64,000 nucleotides of DNA from Bacillus sp. FJAT-28004 (GCF_001280845.1 NZ_LGHP01000001.1:3498418-3562417); one strand, 5' to 3'. Shown: positions 1 to 9,914, counted from the stretch's first letter. A program made the numbers and translations. Notes: generated by a model not told the origin, from the sequence alone.

Positions 1-129
1 AAGAAAGTACAGCATGACAGGAGTCATAAATAAGTAGAGCTCCCAGTTTTGCAGCATCTTTTTTGCGAGCGGCTTGTTTCCGCTTGTTTTCTTGTTTAAT
101 GGAACAGCTTGCAATTCGTTTCCTTCCAT
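1..129 (-). CDS. Sugar ABC transporter permease, N-terminal fragment (runs off the left edge)
   Basis: The minus strand from 129 reads 43 codons without a stop, starting MEGNELQAVPLNKK and reaching WELYLFMTPVMLYFL at the window edge. A short basic cytoplasmic tail followed by a W-x-LYLF-x-x-P first membrane segment is typical of LplB/YteP-type permeases of carbohydrate ABC transporters. The ATG has AGGAGG (complement of 141-146) 11 nt upstream. Only the first segment is visible, so the family call rests on a short stretch. The gene is divergent from the GH38 mannosidase and may begin a second transporter operon lying to the left. Confidence 0.6.
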   Translation of the reverse strand, partial: MEGNELQAVPLNKKTSGNKPLAKKMLQNWELYLFMTPVMLYFL

Positions 130-516
130 CTCTCTCGAATCCTCCTCTCTCTATGTTGTTATTCGCAGCTTCACTCTACCGGCAAACGGCATTGTAATTG
201 ACTAGCGCTTACATTCCAAATTGTATTCGTTTTCATCAGCAACGGTAAATATGTATGATCTGCATTGTCATTCGAAAACGCCGTAACCATAGGGATTTAC
301 AGGCTTTTCGCAATGACAGTTGTCCTATTTGAGCTCATCAGAACGCTCTTAATGTGTTAGATATGCTGTCCGAAAATGGGGTGCAAGTGATACATATTGT
401 GCTTTGCAGATAAATGTGTGAACCTTTCTTACGAATGCCTGTTTCTGAACAGCCGTTATCAATTATCTCTTATGAACACGCATACAATTCCAATCCAATT
501 CAGGAGGCTTTTGACC
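130..516. other. Divergent intergenic region upstream of the mannosidase operon
   Basis: This 387-nt gap separates the partial permease from the GH38 gene and must hold the promoters of both. It is AT-rich with no convincing short gene. A longer open frame reaches back to 397, but its N-terminus does not resemble a GH38 enzyme and has no ribosome binding site. An AGCGCTTACA stretch near 206-215 recalls half of a CcpA cre site, but the other half does not fit the consensus spacing. No terminator or riboswitch was recognised. Confidence 0.4.
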
Positions 517-3264
517 GTGACAAACAAAACCGCCCATCTTATTTCCCACACCCATTGGGACCGTGAATGGTACATGCCTTACGAATACCACCATACGCTG
601 CTCGCAGAGCTAATGAACGATTTGCTTCGCATCTTGGAAGAGGATGACAGCTTCCGCAGCTTTCATCTGGACGGACAGACGATCATTATTGAAGACTATC
701 TACAGATTCATCCTGAGAAACGGGAAGTGCTCGAGAAATACATTCGAGAAGGCCGGATTATTATCGGTCCATGGTATGTGCTGCAAGATGAATTTCTGAC
801 AAGCTCCGAGGCGAATGTCCGCAACTTGTTAATTGGGCATCAAGATGCTGCTTATTATGGCGTTATTTCGAAGCTTGGTTATTTCCCCGATTCCTTCGGC
901 AATATGGGGCAGGCTCCACAAATGCTGAAACAAGCAGATATTGATACCGCTGTGTTTGGACGGGGTGTTAAGCCGACCGGCTTCGATAATATGGTCGGTG
1001 AAACGACTGGCTCCAGCTATGAATCTCCCTATTCAGAAATGCACTGGACCTCTCCTGACGGTTCGACCGTGCTGGGACTGCTTTTCGCAAACTGGTACAA
1101 CAACGGGATGGAAGTGCCGACTGATCCAGAAGAAGCGAAAGCCTATTGGACCAAACGGCTAGGCGATGCCAGCAAATATGCTTCTACACCAGAGCTTCTA
1201 TTCATGAACGGCTGTGACCATCAGCCTATTCAGACCAACTTAACCGAGGGCATCCGCACGGCAAGCGAGCTTTTCCCAGACGTCACCTTTGTTCATTCCA
1301 GCTTTGAGCAATATATCGAAGCGTTGAAGGGACAGCTGCCTTCCCATTTGACGACGGTCGAAGGCGAGCTGCGCAGCCAGCATACAGACGGATGGAGTAC
1401 GCTCGTCAACACGGCTTCCGCTCGGGTTTACTTGAAGCAGCTCAATCAACAGGGACAAACCTTGCTGGAGAAAGGCGCTGAGCCTCTAGCTGCACTTGCT
1501 CATTTGGTTAGCAGTCAAAGCTATCCGCATCAGCTATTGACCTATGCCTGGAAGACGCTTATGCAAAATCATCCTCATGACAGTATTTGCGGCTGCAGCG
1601 TAGACGAAGTGCATCAGGAAATGGTGACGCGATTCGATAAGAGCCGCCATACGGCCGAATCCATCATAGCGGAGAGCCTGCGTGCAATTACGGGACAGAT
1701 CGATACAAGCGGGGTTAAAGCCTGGGCAGAATCCAGTGTGCCTGTTGCTATTTTCAACATGACGGGTTGGGAGCGCAGCGGTACAGTTAGCGTGGAGCTA
1801 ATCATTGCCAAAGCTTATTTCAAGGAAGGGCCTAACCCTGCTGCCATTGCTGAGCGGCTTGAGAAGCTTCCGCTTCATTTGGAGAATGGGGCTCTGCTGG
1901 ATGACGAGGGTTATGCTATTGCTGCCAAAGTGGAGGATTTAGGCGTTCATTTCGGTTATGAGCTGCCGAAGGATAAATTCCGCCAGCCTTATATGGCTCG
2001 CAAAATAAAGTTAACGTTTGAAGCAAGCCGGGTTCCCGCACTTGGCTTTAAAACGTATGCTTGGCATGAATCCGCTACATCATCGGCGTTAACGCCTAGT
2101 ACATCACTAATCGCCAGCCCAAGCGGCATGGAAAATCAATATATTGCTGTAAGCTTTGAAGCAGACGGATCTTTTAATTTAACGGATAAAGTAACCGGTA
2201 AGACATTCCCGGGACTTGGTATTTACGAGGATTGTGGTGATATTGGCAATGAATATGTATTCAGGCAGCCTGAGGGAGAACAGCCTCTTACGACCAAGGG
2301 TGTCCCGGCAACCATAACACTTGTTGAGAACGAAGCTTATCGGGTCACGTACGAGATTGTCCATGAATGGGCAGTTCCAGCCAGGGCCGATGATACATTT
2401 ACCACAGAAAAACGAAAAATGGTACGTTTCCGCGATCGGCAGGCCAAACGCGTAGAGCATATGGTTTCGATGCGCATCGTCACTCGCGTTAGCCTAGAGC
2501 ATTCCGGCAAAGGGCTGCAGCTGCAGGCATCCTTCCATAATCAGGCCAAGGATCATCGTCTTCGCGTATTGTTCCCTACTGGGCTGAAGTCTGACAAGCA
2601 TTTGGCTGACTCGATCTTCGAGGTCGCTTCCCGTGACACGACGCCAGCGGAAGAGTGGGTGAATCCAAGCAATGCACAGCATCAACACGCGTTTGTTAGT
2701 GTGTCGGACGGCGAACACGGCTTAAGTGTCGCTAATAAAGGTCTTAACGAATACGAAGTGCTTCGCGATGGATCTAATACCATAGCTGTAACGCTTCTCC
2801 GTTCTGTTTCTGAGCTGGGAGATTGGGGAGTATTCCCGACACCGGAGGCGCAATGTCTTGGCGAGCATACGGTAGAGTTCTCCCTATTCCCGCACGCCGG
2901 CGATGCTATTGCTTCGGAGGCATTTGTGGAAGCTTACCAATTCCAAGCCCCTTGGTTCGCCCTGCAAACCGGAAATCAACAAGGCTCGCTCCCGGCAACC
3001 TATGAGCCCCTGAAGTGGGAAGGCAAAGGGTTCGCCTTGTCCGCCTTTAAAGTATCGCAGCAAAGCGGCGATGTCATTATTCGTTGGTATAACCTTGCGG
3101 GCGAGCCGCATGAGCTGGCGTTTGAAGCTAATTTTGGCGTAGATCATATTTATCAAAGCGATATTTTGGAACGCCGCCAAGAGGCCGCGAGCATCCAGAA
3201 CAGCCTAGTACGCCAAACCATTGGAAAAGCAAAAATTATAACCTACTCTCTACAATTGAACTAA
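517..3264 (+). CDS. Alpha-mannosidase, glycoside hydrolase family 38
   Basis: This enzyme removes alpha-linked mannose from oligosaccharides and is probably cytoplasmic, since no signal peptide is seen. The N-terminus carries HLISHTHWDREWY, with the H and D metal ligands of GH38, followed by FPDSFGNMGQAPQ, whose Asp is the expected nucleophile. The length of about 915 residues fits bacterial GH38 enzymes of the MngB type: catalytic barrel, three-helix middle domain, C-terminal beta domains. I chose GTG 517 because AGGAGG lies at 502-507 and the family motif begins about ten residues later; upstream ATGs in the same frame lack a site. It is followed after 16 nt by the GH125 gene, so the two form one operon for mannan or N-glycan breakdown. 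Confidence 0.92.
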   Translation: MTNKTAHLISHTHWDREWYMPYEYHHTLLAELMNDLLRILEEDDSFRSFHLDGQTIIIEDYLQIHPEKREVLEKYIREGRIIIGPWYVLQDEFLTSSEANVRNLLIGHQDAAYYGVISKLGYFPDSFGNMGQAPQMLKQADIDTAVFGRGVKPTGFDNMVGETTGSSYESPYSEMHWTSPDGSTVLGLLFANWYNNGMEVPTDPEEAKAYWTKRLGDASKYASTPELLFMNGCDHQPIQTNLTEGIRTASELFPDVTFVHSSFEQYIEALKGQLPSHLTTVEGELRSQHTDGWSTLVNTASARVYLKQLNQQGQTLLEKGAEPLAALAHLVSSQSYPHQLLTYAWKTLMQNHPHDSICGCSVDEVHQEMVTRFDKSRHTAESIIAESLRAITGQIDTSGVKAWAESSVPVAIFNMTGWERSGTVSVELIIAKAYFKEGPNPAAIAERLEKLPLHLENGALLDDEGYAIAAKVEDLGVHFGYELPKDKFRQPYMARKIKLTFEASRVPALGFKTYAWHESATSSALTPSTSLIASPSGMENQYIAVSFEADGSFNLTDKVTGKTFPGLGIYEDCGDIGNEYVFRQPEGEQPLTTKGVPATITLVENEAYRVTYEIVHEWAVPARADDTFTTEKRKMVRFRDRQAKRVEHMVSMRIVTRVSLEHSGKGLQLQASFHNQAKDHRLRVLFPTGLKSDKHLADSIFEVASRDTTPAEEWVNPSNAQHQHAFVSVSDGEHGLSVANKGLNEYEVLRDGSNTIAVTLLRSVSELGDWGVFPTPEAQCLGEHTVEFSLFPHAGDAIASEAFVEAYQFQAPWFALQTGNQQGSLPATYEPLKWEGKGFALSAFKVSQQSGDVIIRWYNLAGEPHELAFEANFGVDHIYQSDILERRQEAASIQNSLVRQTIGKAKIITYSLQLN

Positions 3265-3280
3265 TCAGGAGGTTTACCCT

Positions 3281-4561
3281 ATGAAGTTACCAGATTCCAT
3301 TATTAACGTATTATCTGAAGCGGACCAGCGCCTTGCGCATCGTCCCAAGCTGCAAAAGCTTTTCAAAAATTGTTTTCCAAATACGCTGGAGACGACGATC
3401 AAGCTGATGGACGACGGCACAACCTTTGTCATTACAGGAGATATTCCGGCTATGTGGCTGCGGGATTCAACGGAGCAGGTTCGTCATTACATCCCCTATG
3501 CCAAGGAGGATGTTGATCTGCAGCGTATTATTAGCGGCGTGATTCGCCGTCAGATGTTCTACATTAATATAGATCCCTATACGAACGCGTTTAACGAAAC
3601 GGCAAGCGGCAAGCATTATAATGCAGGCGATCAATCGGATATGACAGCTTGGATGTGGGAGCGCAAATATGAGCTGGATTCCTTGTGCTTCCCTACCCAG
3701 CTCGCCTATATGTACTGGCAGGAAACGGGCAAAAGCGATATTTTCGATGATGCCTGCTATCAAGCATTAAACTCGATTGTAAATGTAATAAAAACAGAGC
3801 AGCGACATGAAGAGAAATCGCCTTACCGCTTCGTGCGACCAGGCTTTAAAGAAACCGAAACGCTGCAAAATGACGGGTTAGGATTGCCGGTCAACTACAC
3901 AGGCATGTCTTGGTCGGGCTTCCGTCCAAGCGATGATGCTTGCCTGTTCGGCTACAACATTCCATCCAACATGTTTGCCGTCGTTATTTTGGGCTACATT
4001 CGGGATATTGCGGATCAAGTGTATGGAGACAAAGAATTGGCGGGAAGAGCAGAAAAGCTGCGGCAGGAGATCGACTTCGGCATCAGAGCGTACGGCATCG
4101 TCAGTCATCCGGTATTCGGCAAAATTTATGCGTATGAAACGGATGGGTATGGAAACTACTGTCTTATGGATGATGCGGGTACACCTGGACTGCTGTCTAT
4201 TCCTTATTTCGGATATTCGTCTGTGGACGATCCCATTTATCAAAACACACGCAGGTTTGCGCTGAGCCACGAAAATCCGTTTTACTTTAAAGGCAAATTT
4301 GCCAAAGGCATAGGCAGCCCTCATACGCCTGCCGGACATGTATGGCATATGGCTTTGTCGATGCAGGCGCTGACTGCCGACAATAATGAAGAAATAAAAG
4401 AGCTTATCGATATGCTCGTGAATACGGATGCTGATACGGGCTTTATGCACGAGGGCTTCCATCCGGATGATCCGTCCATATTCTCGCGAGAATGGTTCGC
4501 TTGGTCCAACAGCCTATTCGCCATGTTGATTTGCGAGGCGATGGATAGAGACATCGTATAA
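3281..4561 (+). CDS. Exo-alpha-1,6-mannosidase, glycoside hydrolase family 125
   Basis: GH125 (formerly DUF1237) enzymes release non-reducing alpha-1,6-linked mannose. The 426-residue product shows family-typical segments: GDIPAMWLRDSTEQVRHYIP near residue 52, then DPYTNAFNE and AWMWERKYELDSLCFP, and near the C-terminus the GFMHEGFHPDDPSIFSREWF region. No signal peptide is present, so it probably acts inside the cell on imported oligosaccharides together with the upstream GH38 enzyme. Start ATG 3281 has AGGAGG just upstream (in atcaggaggttta). A strong hairpin follows the stop. Pairing of GH38 with GH125 and a sugar transporter is a known arrangement for host or fungal mannose glycans in Firmicutes. 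Confidence 0.93.
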   Translation: MKLPDSIINVLSEADQRLAHRPKLQKLFKNCFPNTLETTIKLMDDGTTFVITGDIPAMWLRDSTEQVRHYIPYAKEDVDLQRIISGVIRRQMFYINIDPYTNAFNETASGKHYNAGDQSDMTAWMWERKYELDSLCFPTQLAYMYWQETGKSDIFDDACYQALNSIVNVIKTEQRHEEKSPYRFVRPGFKETETLQNDGLGLPVNYTGMSWSGFRPSDDACLFGYNIPSNMFAVVILGYIRDIADQVYGDKELAGRAEKLRQEIDFGIRAYGIVSHPVFGKIYAYETDGYGNYCLMDDAGTPGLLSIPYFGYSSVDDPIYQNTRRFALSHENPFYFKGKFAKGIGSPHTPAGHVWHMALSMQALTADNNEEIKELIDMLVNTDADTGFMHEGFHPDDPSIFSREWFAWSNSLFAMLICEAMDRDIV

Positions 4562-4591
4562 TCTCGTTTACGGGTAAGTTCTCTCACGAAT

Positions 4592-4633
4592 AAGAGGCAG
4601 CTCCTTTGGTCAATGACCTTAGGGCTGCCTCTT
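4592..4633. terminator. Intrinsic terminator between convergent operons
   Basis: AAGAGGCAGC (4592-4601) pairs perfectly with GCTGCCTCTT (4624-4633), and an inner GGTCA/TGACC pair narrows the loop. It lies 30 nt after the GH125 stop and 50 nt after the end of the convergent binding-protein gene, so it may serve both strands. The T-run is short on either side. Confidence 0.75.
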
Positions 4634-4682
4634 CTATTATAGAAGATACGGGAGCATCATGATCTTCTATTAGCTCAAAATA

Positions 4683-6002
4683 TTATTTTTTCACAATATC
4701 CTGTACCGCTTTGTCGAATTTCTCAAGCAATTGATCACTAGTAATCTGCTTGCCGAGATATTCTTGCATAGCCGCACCCCATTGCTGTGTGATGCCATCA
4801 GGGAAACGATCCCAGTTCCAGCTTTTCACTTGCTCTGGGTTTGCATTCGCGAAGGTCGCAAAGTCTCCGCCGATTTTGCCTACCGCTTCTGGATTCGGCT
4901 CAATAGAGGACAATGCCGGTACAAATTTGAAGTCCGTTGAAATGAATTTTTTGCCCGTTTCCGACGTAACCATCCAATTCAAGAATGCTTTTGCTTCTTC
5001 AACTTGGTCGGATTTGCTGTTGACGATCCAGTTGTTCGGCACTCCGGTAAATACGTTAGGTTTTCCTTGAAGAGGTACAGCCATCATACCAAGGTTAAGC
5101 GCTGGGTCAATTTCATCAATCATGCCTTGAATCCAGTTGCCGTGCTGAATCATCGCATATTTGCCTGCTGCGAACTCAGCTACCTGTGTATTGTAATCCG
5201 TTGTCAGCGCATTGTCTTGACCATTCGCGAACATAATGTCCACAAGGCGAATCCATTGCTTCATGATCGGATCGTCTTTCAGCTTCACTTTGCCCGCTTT
5301 CACATCTTCAATAAATGCCGCTGGATCAGCTTGGTTAGCGAATGCGATATTTAGCGTATGAATGCCCATCGACCACCACTCCGAAGTAAGCGCGAATGGA
5401 ATGATGCCCGCATCCTTCAGCTTTTTAGCTGCTGCTTCAAGGTCCTCCAGTGTTTGCGGAAGATCTGTGATGCCTGCTTTTGCAAAAAGATCCTTATTGT
5501 ATGTGAAGCCGTAAGCTTCAAGGTTCATTGGCATGCCCAGCAGCTTTCCGTCACGCGTAATTTGCGCTTTCGATGCTTCCACCAAATCCTTCGCCCAAGC
5601 CTCACCGGTCAAGTCAGTCGCACGATCCACATAAGGATCGAAGCCTGCCCATCCGCTAGAGTTGAAAATTTCAGGCTCCTCACCCGCTGCTAGCTCTGCT
5701 TTCAGCAATGCACTGTAGTCTTCACCGCCGCCATGCGTTTCGATATCTACTTTAACTCCCGTTTCCTTCTCGTACTCGGCAGCCATTTTGGCAAGTGCAT
5801 CGGCAATCTCTACTTTGAACTGGAATACCTTGATCGTAACGTCCTTCTTCTTCGGTGCTTCCGTCGCCTCTGTCTCACCGCTTTTTTCTGTTTCTTTTGG
5901 TGCATTTGTACCCTTTGCGCCGTTATTGTTGTTGCTTCCACAGCCACTCGCCAGAACGATGAGCATAATAGCAACTAACATGAGTAAGGACATTTTTTTC
6001 AT
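4683..6002 (-). CDS. Sugar ABC transporter substrate-binding lipoprotein (family 1)
   Basis: This 439-residue protein captures an oligosaccharide outside the cell for the two permeases encoded just upstream on the same strand. The N-terminus MKKMSLLMLVAIMLIVLASGC is a lipoprotein signal with lipobox LASGC at about residue 21, followed by a low-complexity Asn/Thr/Glu linker. The mature part fits the UgpB/MalE-type solute-binding fold (VKVDIETHGGGEDYSALLKAELAAGEEPEIF, then GYTFNKDLF-like and YAMIQHGNW segments). Given its position between mannosidases and transporter genes the ligand is likely a mannose-containing oligosaccharide; this is inference. No ATPase gene is nearby, so a shared MsmX-type ATPase is expected. 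Confidence 0.9.
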   Translation of the reverse strand: MKKMSLLMLVAIMLIVLASGCGSNNNNGAKGTNAPKETEKSGETEATEAPKKKDVTIKVFQFKVEIADALAKMAAEYEKETGVKVDIETHGGGEDYSALLKAELAAGEEPEIFNSSGWAGFDPYVDRATDLTGEAWAKDLVEASKAQITRDGKLLGMPMNLEAYGFTYNKDLFAKAGITDLPQTLEDLEAAAKKLKDAGIIPFALTSEWWSMGIHTLNIAFANQADPAAFIEDVKAGKVKLKDDPIMKQWIRLVDIMFANGQDNALTTDYNTQVAEFAAGKYAMIQHGNWIQGMIDEIDPALNLGMMAVPLQGKPNVFTGVPNNWIVNSKSDQVEEAKAFLNWMVTSETGKKFISTDFKFVPALSSIEPNPEAVGKIGGDFATFANANPEQVKSWNWDRFPDGITQQWGAAMQEYLGKQITSDQLLEKFDKAVQDIVKK

Positions 6003-6039
6003 CTTATGACCTCCCGCAAATTTTCTATATATCTTATTT

Positions 6040-6086
6040 TTGTATCGCTTACAACGTCATTATAATTGTGCAACAATGTGGCACAA
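6040..6086 (-). promoter_or_regulatory. Candidate promoter and operator of the binding-protein gene
   Basis: On the minus strand TTGTGC (complement of 6081-6086) and TATAAT (complement of 6059-6064) are 16 nt apart, a plausible sigma-A promoter inside the 148-nt gap before the binding-protein gene. TTGTGC/GCACAA form an inverted repeat at 6066-6086, and TTGTA-tcgct-TACAA at 6040-6054 falls at the expected transcription start. This would let the lipoprotein be made in excess over the permeases. Which regulator binds is unknown; the adjacent YesN-type regulator is one candidate. Confidence 0.4.
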
Positions 6087-6150
6087 CACCGAATATATTG
6101 TACTTCTAGGTGTAAAATGTTGATAACTTCCATATTAAATTTTTTTATCG

Positions 6151-6984
6151 TTAACCTTTTACAGAACCGGCCGTAATTCCTTCAATAATATGCTTTTGTA
6201 AAAACAAAAAAAACAAGATAATCGGAATCGTGCTAAGCGTGAGCGCCGCCATGGCGAGATCCCATTTGCGCAAATATTGGCCAAAAAACTTTTGCACGGC
6301 GAGCGGAATCGTAGTCAGCTTATCATTAATGACAAGCACAGGCAGCAAATAATCATTCCAAACCCACAGCACATTCAAAATAATGACCGTAACCGTGATC
6401 GGCTTCAGCAGCGGGAATACGATTCGCCAGAAAACGCCATAAGGTGAGCAGCCGTCCACGACCGCCGCTTCCTCTACCTCTAGCGGAACAGATTTAATGA
6501 ACCCATGATACAGAAACATCGATAAGGAAATGCCAAAGCCCATATAACATATAACGATACCATACAAATGTCCGCGTAATTCGAACATCGACGTAATGCG
6601 CATAAGCGGCAGCATAACCGATTGGAATGGAATGATCATGGCAGCAATAAGCACCGTCAGCAAAATTTTATTAAAGGTCGTCGGACGCCTAACCAAGCGA
6701 TAAGCCATCATGGAGCTGACGATGACAAGCATAAGGACGCTAATCGAAGTTACCATAAATGAATTCAGAAACACAGTCGGAAAATCGATGGCAACCCATG
6801 CACGCTTGAAGTTATCAAGCCCCAGCTTCTCAGGCAGCGAAGCGGCGTTGAGCAAAATAAACTTGAGCTCCTTGAACGAGTTGATGATCAAAAAGTAGAA
6901 CGGTGCCAAAAAGATGAGCGCAGCCGCAATCCCTATAAGCTCCAGCAATAAAATAAGAGGTGTATAACGCTGTCTGTTTTCCAT
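6151..6984 (-). CDS. Sugar ABC transporter permease, MalG/AraQ type
   Basis: Second permease of the mannoside transporter. The roughly 277-residue protein has about six membrane segments and the permease signature EEAAVVDGCSPYGVFWRIVFPLLKP, the EAA loop that docks the ATPase. A longer frame starts at 7017, but the ATG at 6984 overlaps the upstream permease's stop codon (TAATG) and has GGAGG before it, so the genes are translationally coupled. The C-terminal end (FLFLQKHIIEGITAGSVKG) is typical of the MalG branch. Confidence 0.9.
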   Translation of the reverse strand: MENRQRYTPLILLLELIGIAAALIFLAPFYFLIINSFKELKFILLNAASLPEKLGLDNFKRAWVAIDFPTVFLNSFMVTSISVLMLVIVSSMMAYRLVRRPTTFNKILLTVLIAAMIIPFQSVMLPLMRITSMFELRGHLYGIVICYMGFGISLSMFLYHGFIKSVPLEVEEAAVVDGCSPYGVFWRIVFPLLKPITVTVIILNVLWVWNDYLLPVLVINDKLTTIPLAVQKFFGQYLRKWDLAMAALTLSTIPIILFFLFLQKHIIEGITAGSVKG

Positions 6985-7874
6985 TAAGCCTCTACCTCCT
7001 TCTTCTTCGTGAACCATACCTGCGTCACCGTAATTAAAGCAACACCGAAGAAGAAAATCATCGCTTTTGCCGTTCCGAGTCCATACCGATTGTTGACCAG
7101 TCCCTCGCGGTACACATTTAGTGCAATGGATTCCGTTGCATTACCGGGTCCGCCAGCCGTCAGCGACAGGTTAAGATCGAACATTTTGAACGAGTTTGAT
7201 GTGGTCAGGAACAAGCAGATCGTAATGGCTGGCATAATAAGCGGCACGGTTACCGAACGCAGCATTTGCCATGCTCCTGCCCCGTCGATTTTGGCAGCCT
7301 CGATTAAATCCTTGGGCACGCTGATCATGGCTGCGATATAAATAATCATCATATACCCCGCTGTTTGCCATACGAATACGATAACGATGCCCCAAAAAGC
7401 GGTATCTGGAGTGCCAAGCCATTGTAGGTTAAAGAACCCGATGCCCGTTGCTTCCCCTATCGCACGAAAGCCCCTTACGAATATGAAATACCAGATGTAG
7501 CCGAGCAGCAGCCCTCCGATTACGTTAGGCAGAAAAAATACGGTTCGCAGAATGTTGCGGCTCTTCAGGTTTCGCGTAAGCAGCAGAGATAACAGAAATG
7601 CCAGCAGGTTGGTGACGATAACCGCGGCAACCGTAAATTTAGTAGTAAACCAAAATGCATTCCAAAAACGCTCATCGTCGGAGAAAATCTTAACTATATT
7701 TTTCATTCCTACCCATTTGGCGTTGCCCAAATCCATCCCGTTCCATTCCGTAAAGGTGTAGTAAAAACCCATCACGAATGGCGCAAGCACAATCAATATA
7801 AAGGCAATGAGTCCCGGTCCAACAAATACCGTTTGCTGTATCCATTCGTTCCACTTGATTTTTTTGGACATCAT
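6984..7874 (-). CDS. Sugar ABC transporter permease, MalF/UgpA type
   Basis: First gene of the transporter operon and partner of the MalG-type permease. The 296-residue sequence begins MMSKKIKWNEWIQQTVFVGPGLIAFILIVLAP, the usual first membrane segment, and carries the EAA loop KDLIEAAKIDGAGAWQMLRSVTVPLIMP near residue 200. Six membrane segments are expected. It is transcribed divergently from the YesM/YesN pair, starting 112 nt from the sensor kinase frame, an arrangement usual for transporters controlled by that type of two-component system. Confidence 0.9.
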   Translation of the reverse strand: MMSKKIKWNEWIQQTVFVGPGLIAFILIVLAPFVMGFYYTFTEWNGMDLGNAKWVGMKNIVKIFSDDERFWNAFWFTTKFTVAAVIVTNLLAFLLSLLLTRNLKSRNILRTVFFLPNVIGGLLLGYIWYFIFVRGFRAIGEATGIGFFNLQWLGTPDTAFWGIVIVFVWQTAGYMMIIYIAAMISVPKDLIEAAKIDGAGAWQMLRSVTVPLIMPAITICLFLTTSNSFKMFDLNLSLTAGGPGNATESIALNVYREGLVNNRYGLGTAKAMIFFFGVALITVTQVWFTKKKEVEA

Positions 7875-7985
7875 TCTCGTCCCCTTTCTCTTTCCCTATG
7901 TCGGAATATATCTGTTGATATTCACAGTATAAAACCGAGTCCCCCCTCAAACCACAGAGGATGATGATAAGGTAGGTGGACTATA

Positions 7986-9914
7986 TTGACCATCCGCAGC
8001 ATGATCGGTTACTGTGTATGCAAGAGTGACTTGAACAGAAAGCGGGCGATTGCGGTCATGAATACGATTAAGCCATTTAACACCATTCGCAAAAAGCTCA
8101 TGCTTTTGCTGCTCGCAGCTACGATTTTGCCGATTGCAACCTCGATGATTATCTCCTATAATGCGACAACCAAATCGATTACAGAGGATGCAATTGCCCG
8201 AAACAATCGACTGCTGTCGCTCGGGAAAACCAACATTATGAACTATATGAACAACATCAATCAGAAGTCTCTCGCTGTCTACAACGCGATGAACGTTCCA
8301 CGCTCCTTGTATTATATTTTGGAGCACAGCATGGAGGACGAGGTATTCCCGAACGATATTACCGACGTCATCCGCAATCGCAACCTGCTGAAGGATCATT
8401 TGTACAACATCTATCAAAGCGTCAGTGAATTTCATAAAGTAAGGCTTTATGCGGTCAACCAAAACGCAACGTATCTACTATGGAATGACGACATTAAGGT
8501 TGGGCGAAACAATGTCCCTATCCCGCAGACATTTAAGAAAGCATTTATTGAGCCTACGCATATGAGCCATAATTACGGACTCGTTGATCTCAAATCGTCA
8601 GCAAGCGAGGAAATGGTATTTACGCTCCATCGTCCAATCTTTCTCGCTCCCAGTGACGAGCTGCTCGCTGAGCTGTCTATCGATGTAAAGCTGCATGTAT
8701 TAGAGGATTTAAACCGCCAGCTCTATGACGGAGGTGAAGAAAGCTTCTATATCGCAGACTCCAACGGTCAAATTGTGCTTTCCTCTAACAAAAACGAAAT
8801 CGGTACATCCGCAAAGCAGAGCTGGCTCGGGACGATTTTTGGCTCGGGACAAGACAGCGGGCATTTTGACTGGAAGGAAGAAGATTTCAAAGGAATGATC
8901 TTTTATGATCGAATTAAGACGCCCTACATGGACTGGTATTTAATTAAGCAGACGCCATACAAACATCTCTTTAGCGCTGCCGATCGCATTGCCCGCATTA
9001 ATACGGCAGTCGGAATCGCTTTTCTTGGTGTCGTTGTATTAGCTACACTGTTTATTTCGATTCGGTTTACGAAGCCGCTGCTGCGCTTAATCGGTTATGT
9101 GAACAAGATTGAAACGGGTAATTTGAACGTATCGATTGATATACACAGCAATGATGAAATCGGTCTGCTCGCAAGACGGTTTCGATCGATGATGCAGACC
9201 ATCAACAATTTGATTTTGACCGAATATCGGCTTGAGATTGCTAATAAAACCAATGAGTTGAAAGCGCTGCAAGCTCAAGTAAATCCACACTTTCTTTATA
9301 ACGCGCTGCAATCGATTGGTACGGTTTCACTTCAGCACGGCGACACCAAAGCCTATTCACTCCTAACGTCTCTCGGCAAAATGATGCGCTATCACATGAA
9401 CACAATGGATTCGGTCGTGGAACTGCGCAGGGAGCTCGATTATGTACAGGCTTATCTCGATCTGCAGAAGCAGCGCTTTGACACTGCTCTTCATGTTCAA
9501 CTGCTGATCGACGAGCAGACAAGGCATATTCTCGTTCCCAAAATGATTTTGCAGCCGCTCCTCGAAAACTTTTTCAAGCACGGCTTTGTGCAATCATCTG
9601 AGGAGCCATCGGAACTTCTAATTAGCAGCCGCTTGGATAAGCAGCGGGAATGGCTCTCCATTACCGTACAGGATAACGGCTGTGGTGTATCCGAGGAGCG
9701 GCTTCAGGAGGTGCTCCTTCAGCTGGAGAAGGTTCCAAAGCTAGGAGCTGCGCAGCAGAATGATCAAGAGGAGGGCGGCATCGGTCTACATAATGTGCTT
9801 TCGCGCCTGCGCCTGCATTTTGACAAAACGGCTGCTATGGAGCTGCGTCACGTGAAGCCGCAGGGCTTTTCCGTTACGATTCATATTCCGCTAGCAAAGG
9901 AGAATGAAGGATGA
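7986..9914 (+). CDS. Sensor histidine kinase, YesM/LytS type
   Basis: Membrane sensor of a two-component system. Domains in order: membrane segment (LMLLLLAATILPIATSMIISY), a long extracellular sensor region of about 250 residues, second membrane segment near residue 340, HAMP linker, His_kinase domain with QAQVNPHFLYNALQSIG (phospho-accepting His in NPHF), and a GHKL ATPase domain with N-box LLENFFKHG and glycine-rich GGIGLHNVLSRL. TTG 7986 has AGGTGG 6 nt upstream; the in-frame ATG at 8058 gives a more family-like N-terminus (MNTIKPFNTIRKKLM) but lacks a good site, so the start is unsure. The stop overlaps the start of the response regulator. It probably senses mannosides or their bound form outside the cell. 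Confidence 0.88.
   Translation: MTIRSMIGYCVCKSDLNRKRAIAVMNTIKPFNTIRKKLMLLLLAATILPIATSMIISYNATTKSITEDAIARNNRLLSLGKTNIMNYMNNINQKSLAVYNAMNVPRSLYYILEHSMEDEVFPNDITDVIRNRNLLKDHLYNIYQSVSEFHKVRLYAVNQNATYLLWNDDIKVGRNNVPIPQTFKKAFIEPTHMSHNYGLVDLKSSASEEMVFTLHRPIFLAPSDELLAELSIDVKLHVLEDLNRQLYDGGEESFYIADSNGQIVLSSNKNEIGTSAKQSWLGTIFGSGQDSGHFDWKEEDFKGMIFYDRIKTPYMDWYLIKQTPYKHLFSAADRIARINTAVGIAFLGVVVLATLFISIRFTKPLLRLIGYVNKIETGNLNVSIDIHSNDEIGLLARRFRSMMQTINNLILTEYRLEIANKTNELKALQAQVNPHFLYNALQSIGTVSLQHGDTKAYSLLTSLGKMMRYHMNTMDSVVELRRELDYVQAYLDLQKQRFDTALHVQLLIDEQTRHILVPKMILQPLLENFFKHGFVQSSEEPSELLISSRLDKQREWLSITVQDNGCGVSEERLQEVLLQLEKVPKLGAAQQNDQEEGGIGLHNVLSRLRLHFDKTAAMELRHVKPQGFSVTIHIPLAKENEG

Noticed and set aside
200..222. 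CcpA cre site upstream of the mannosidase operon
   Set aside because: AGCGCTTACA matches half of the consensus, but the other half has an extra base and two mismatches.
3878..4462. 194-residue minus-strand ORF inside the GH125 gene
   Set aside because: Antisense to a strongly supported glycosidase, no domain, no ribosome binding site.
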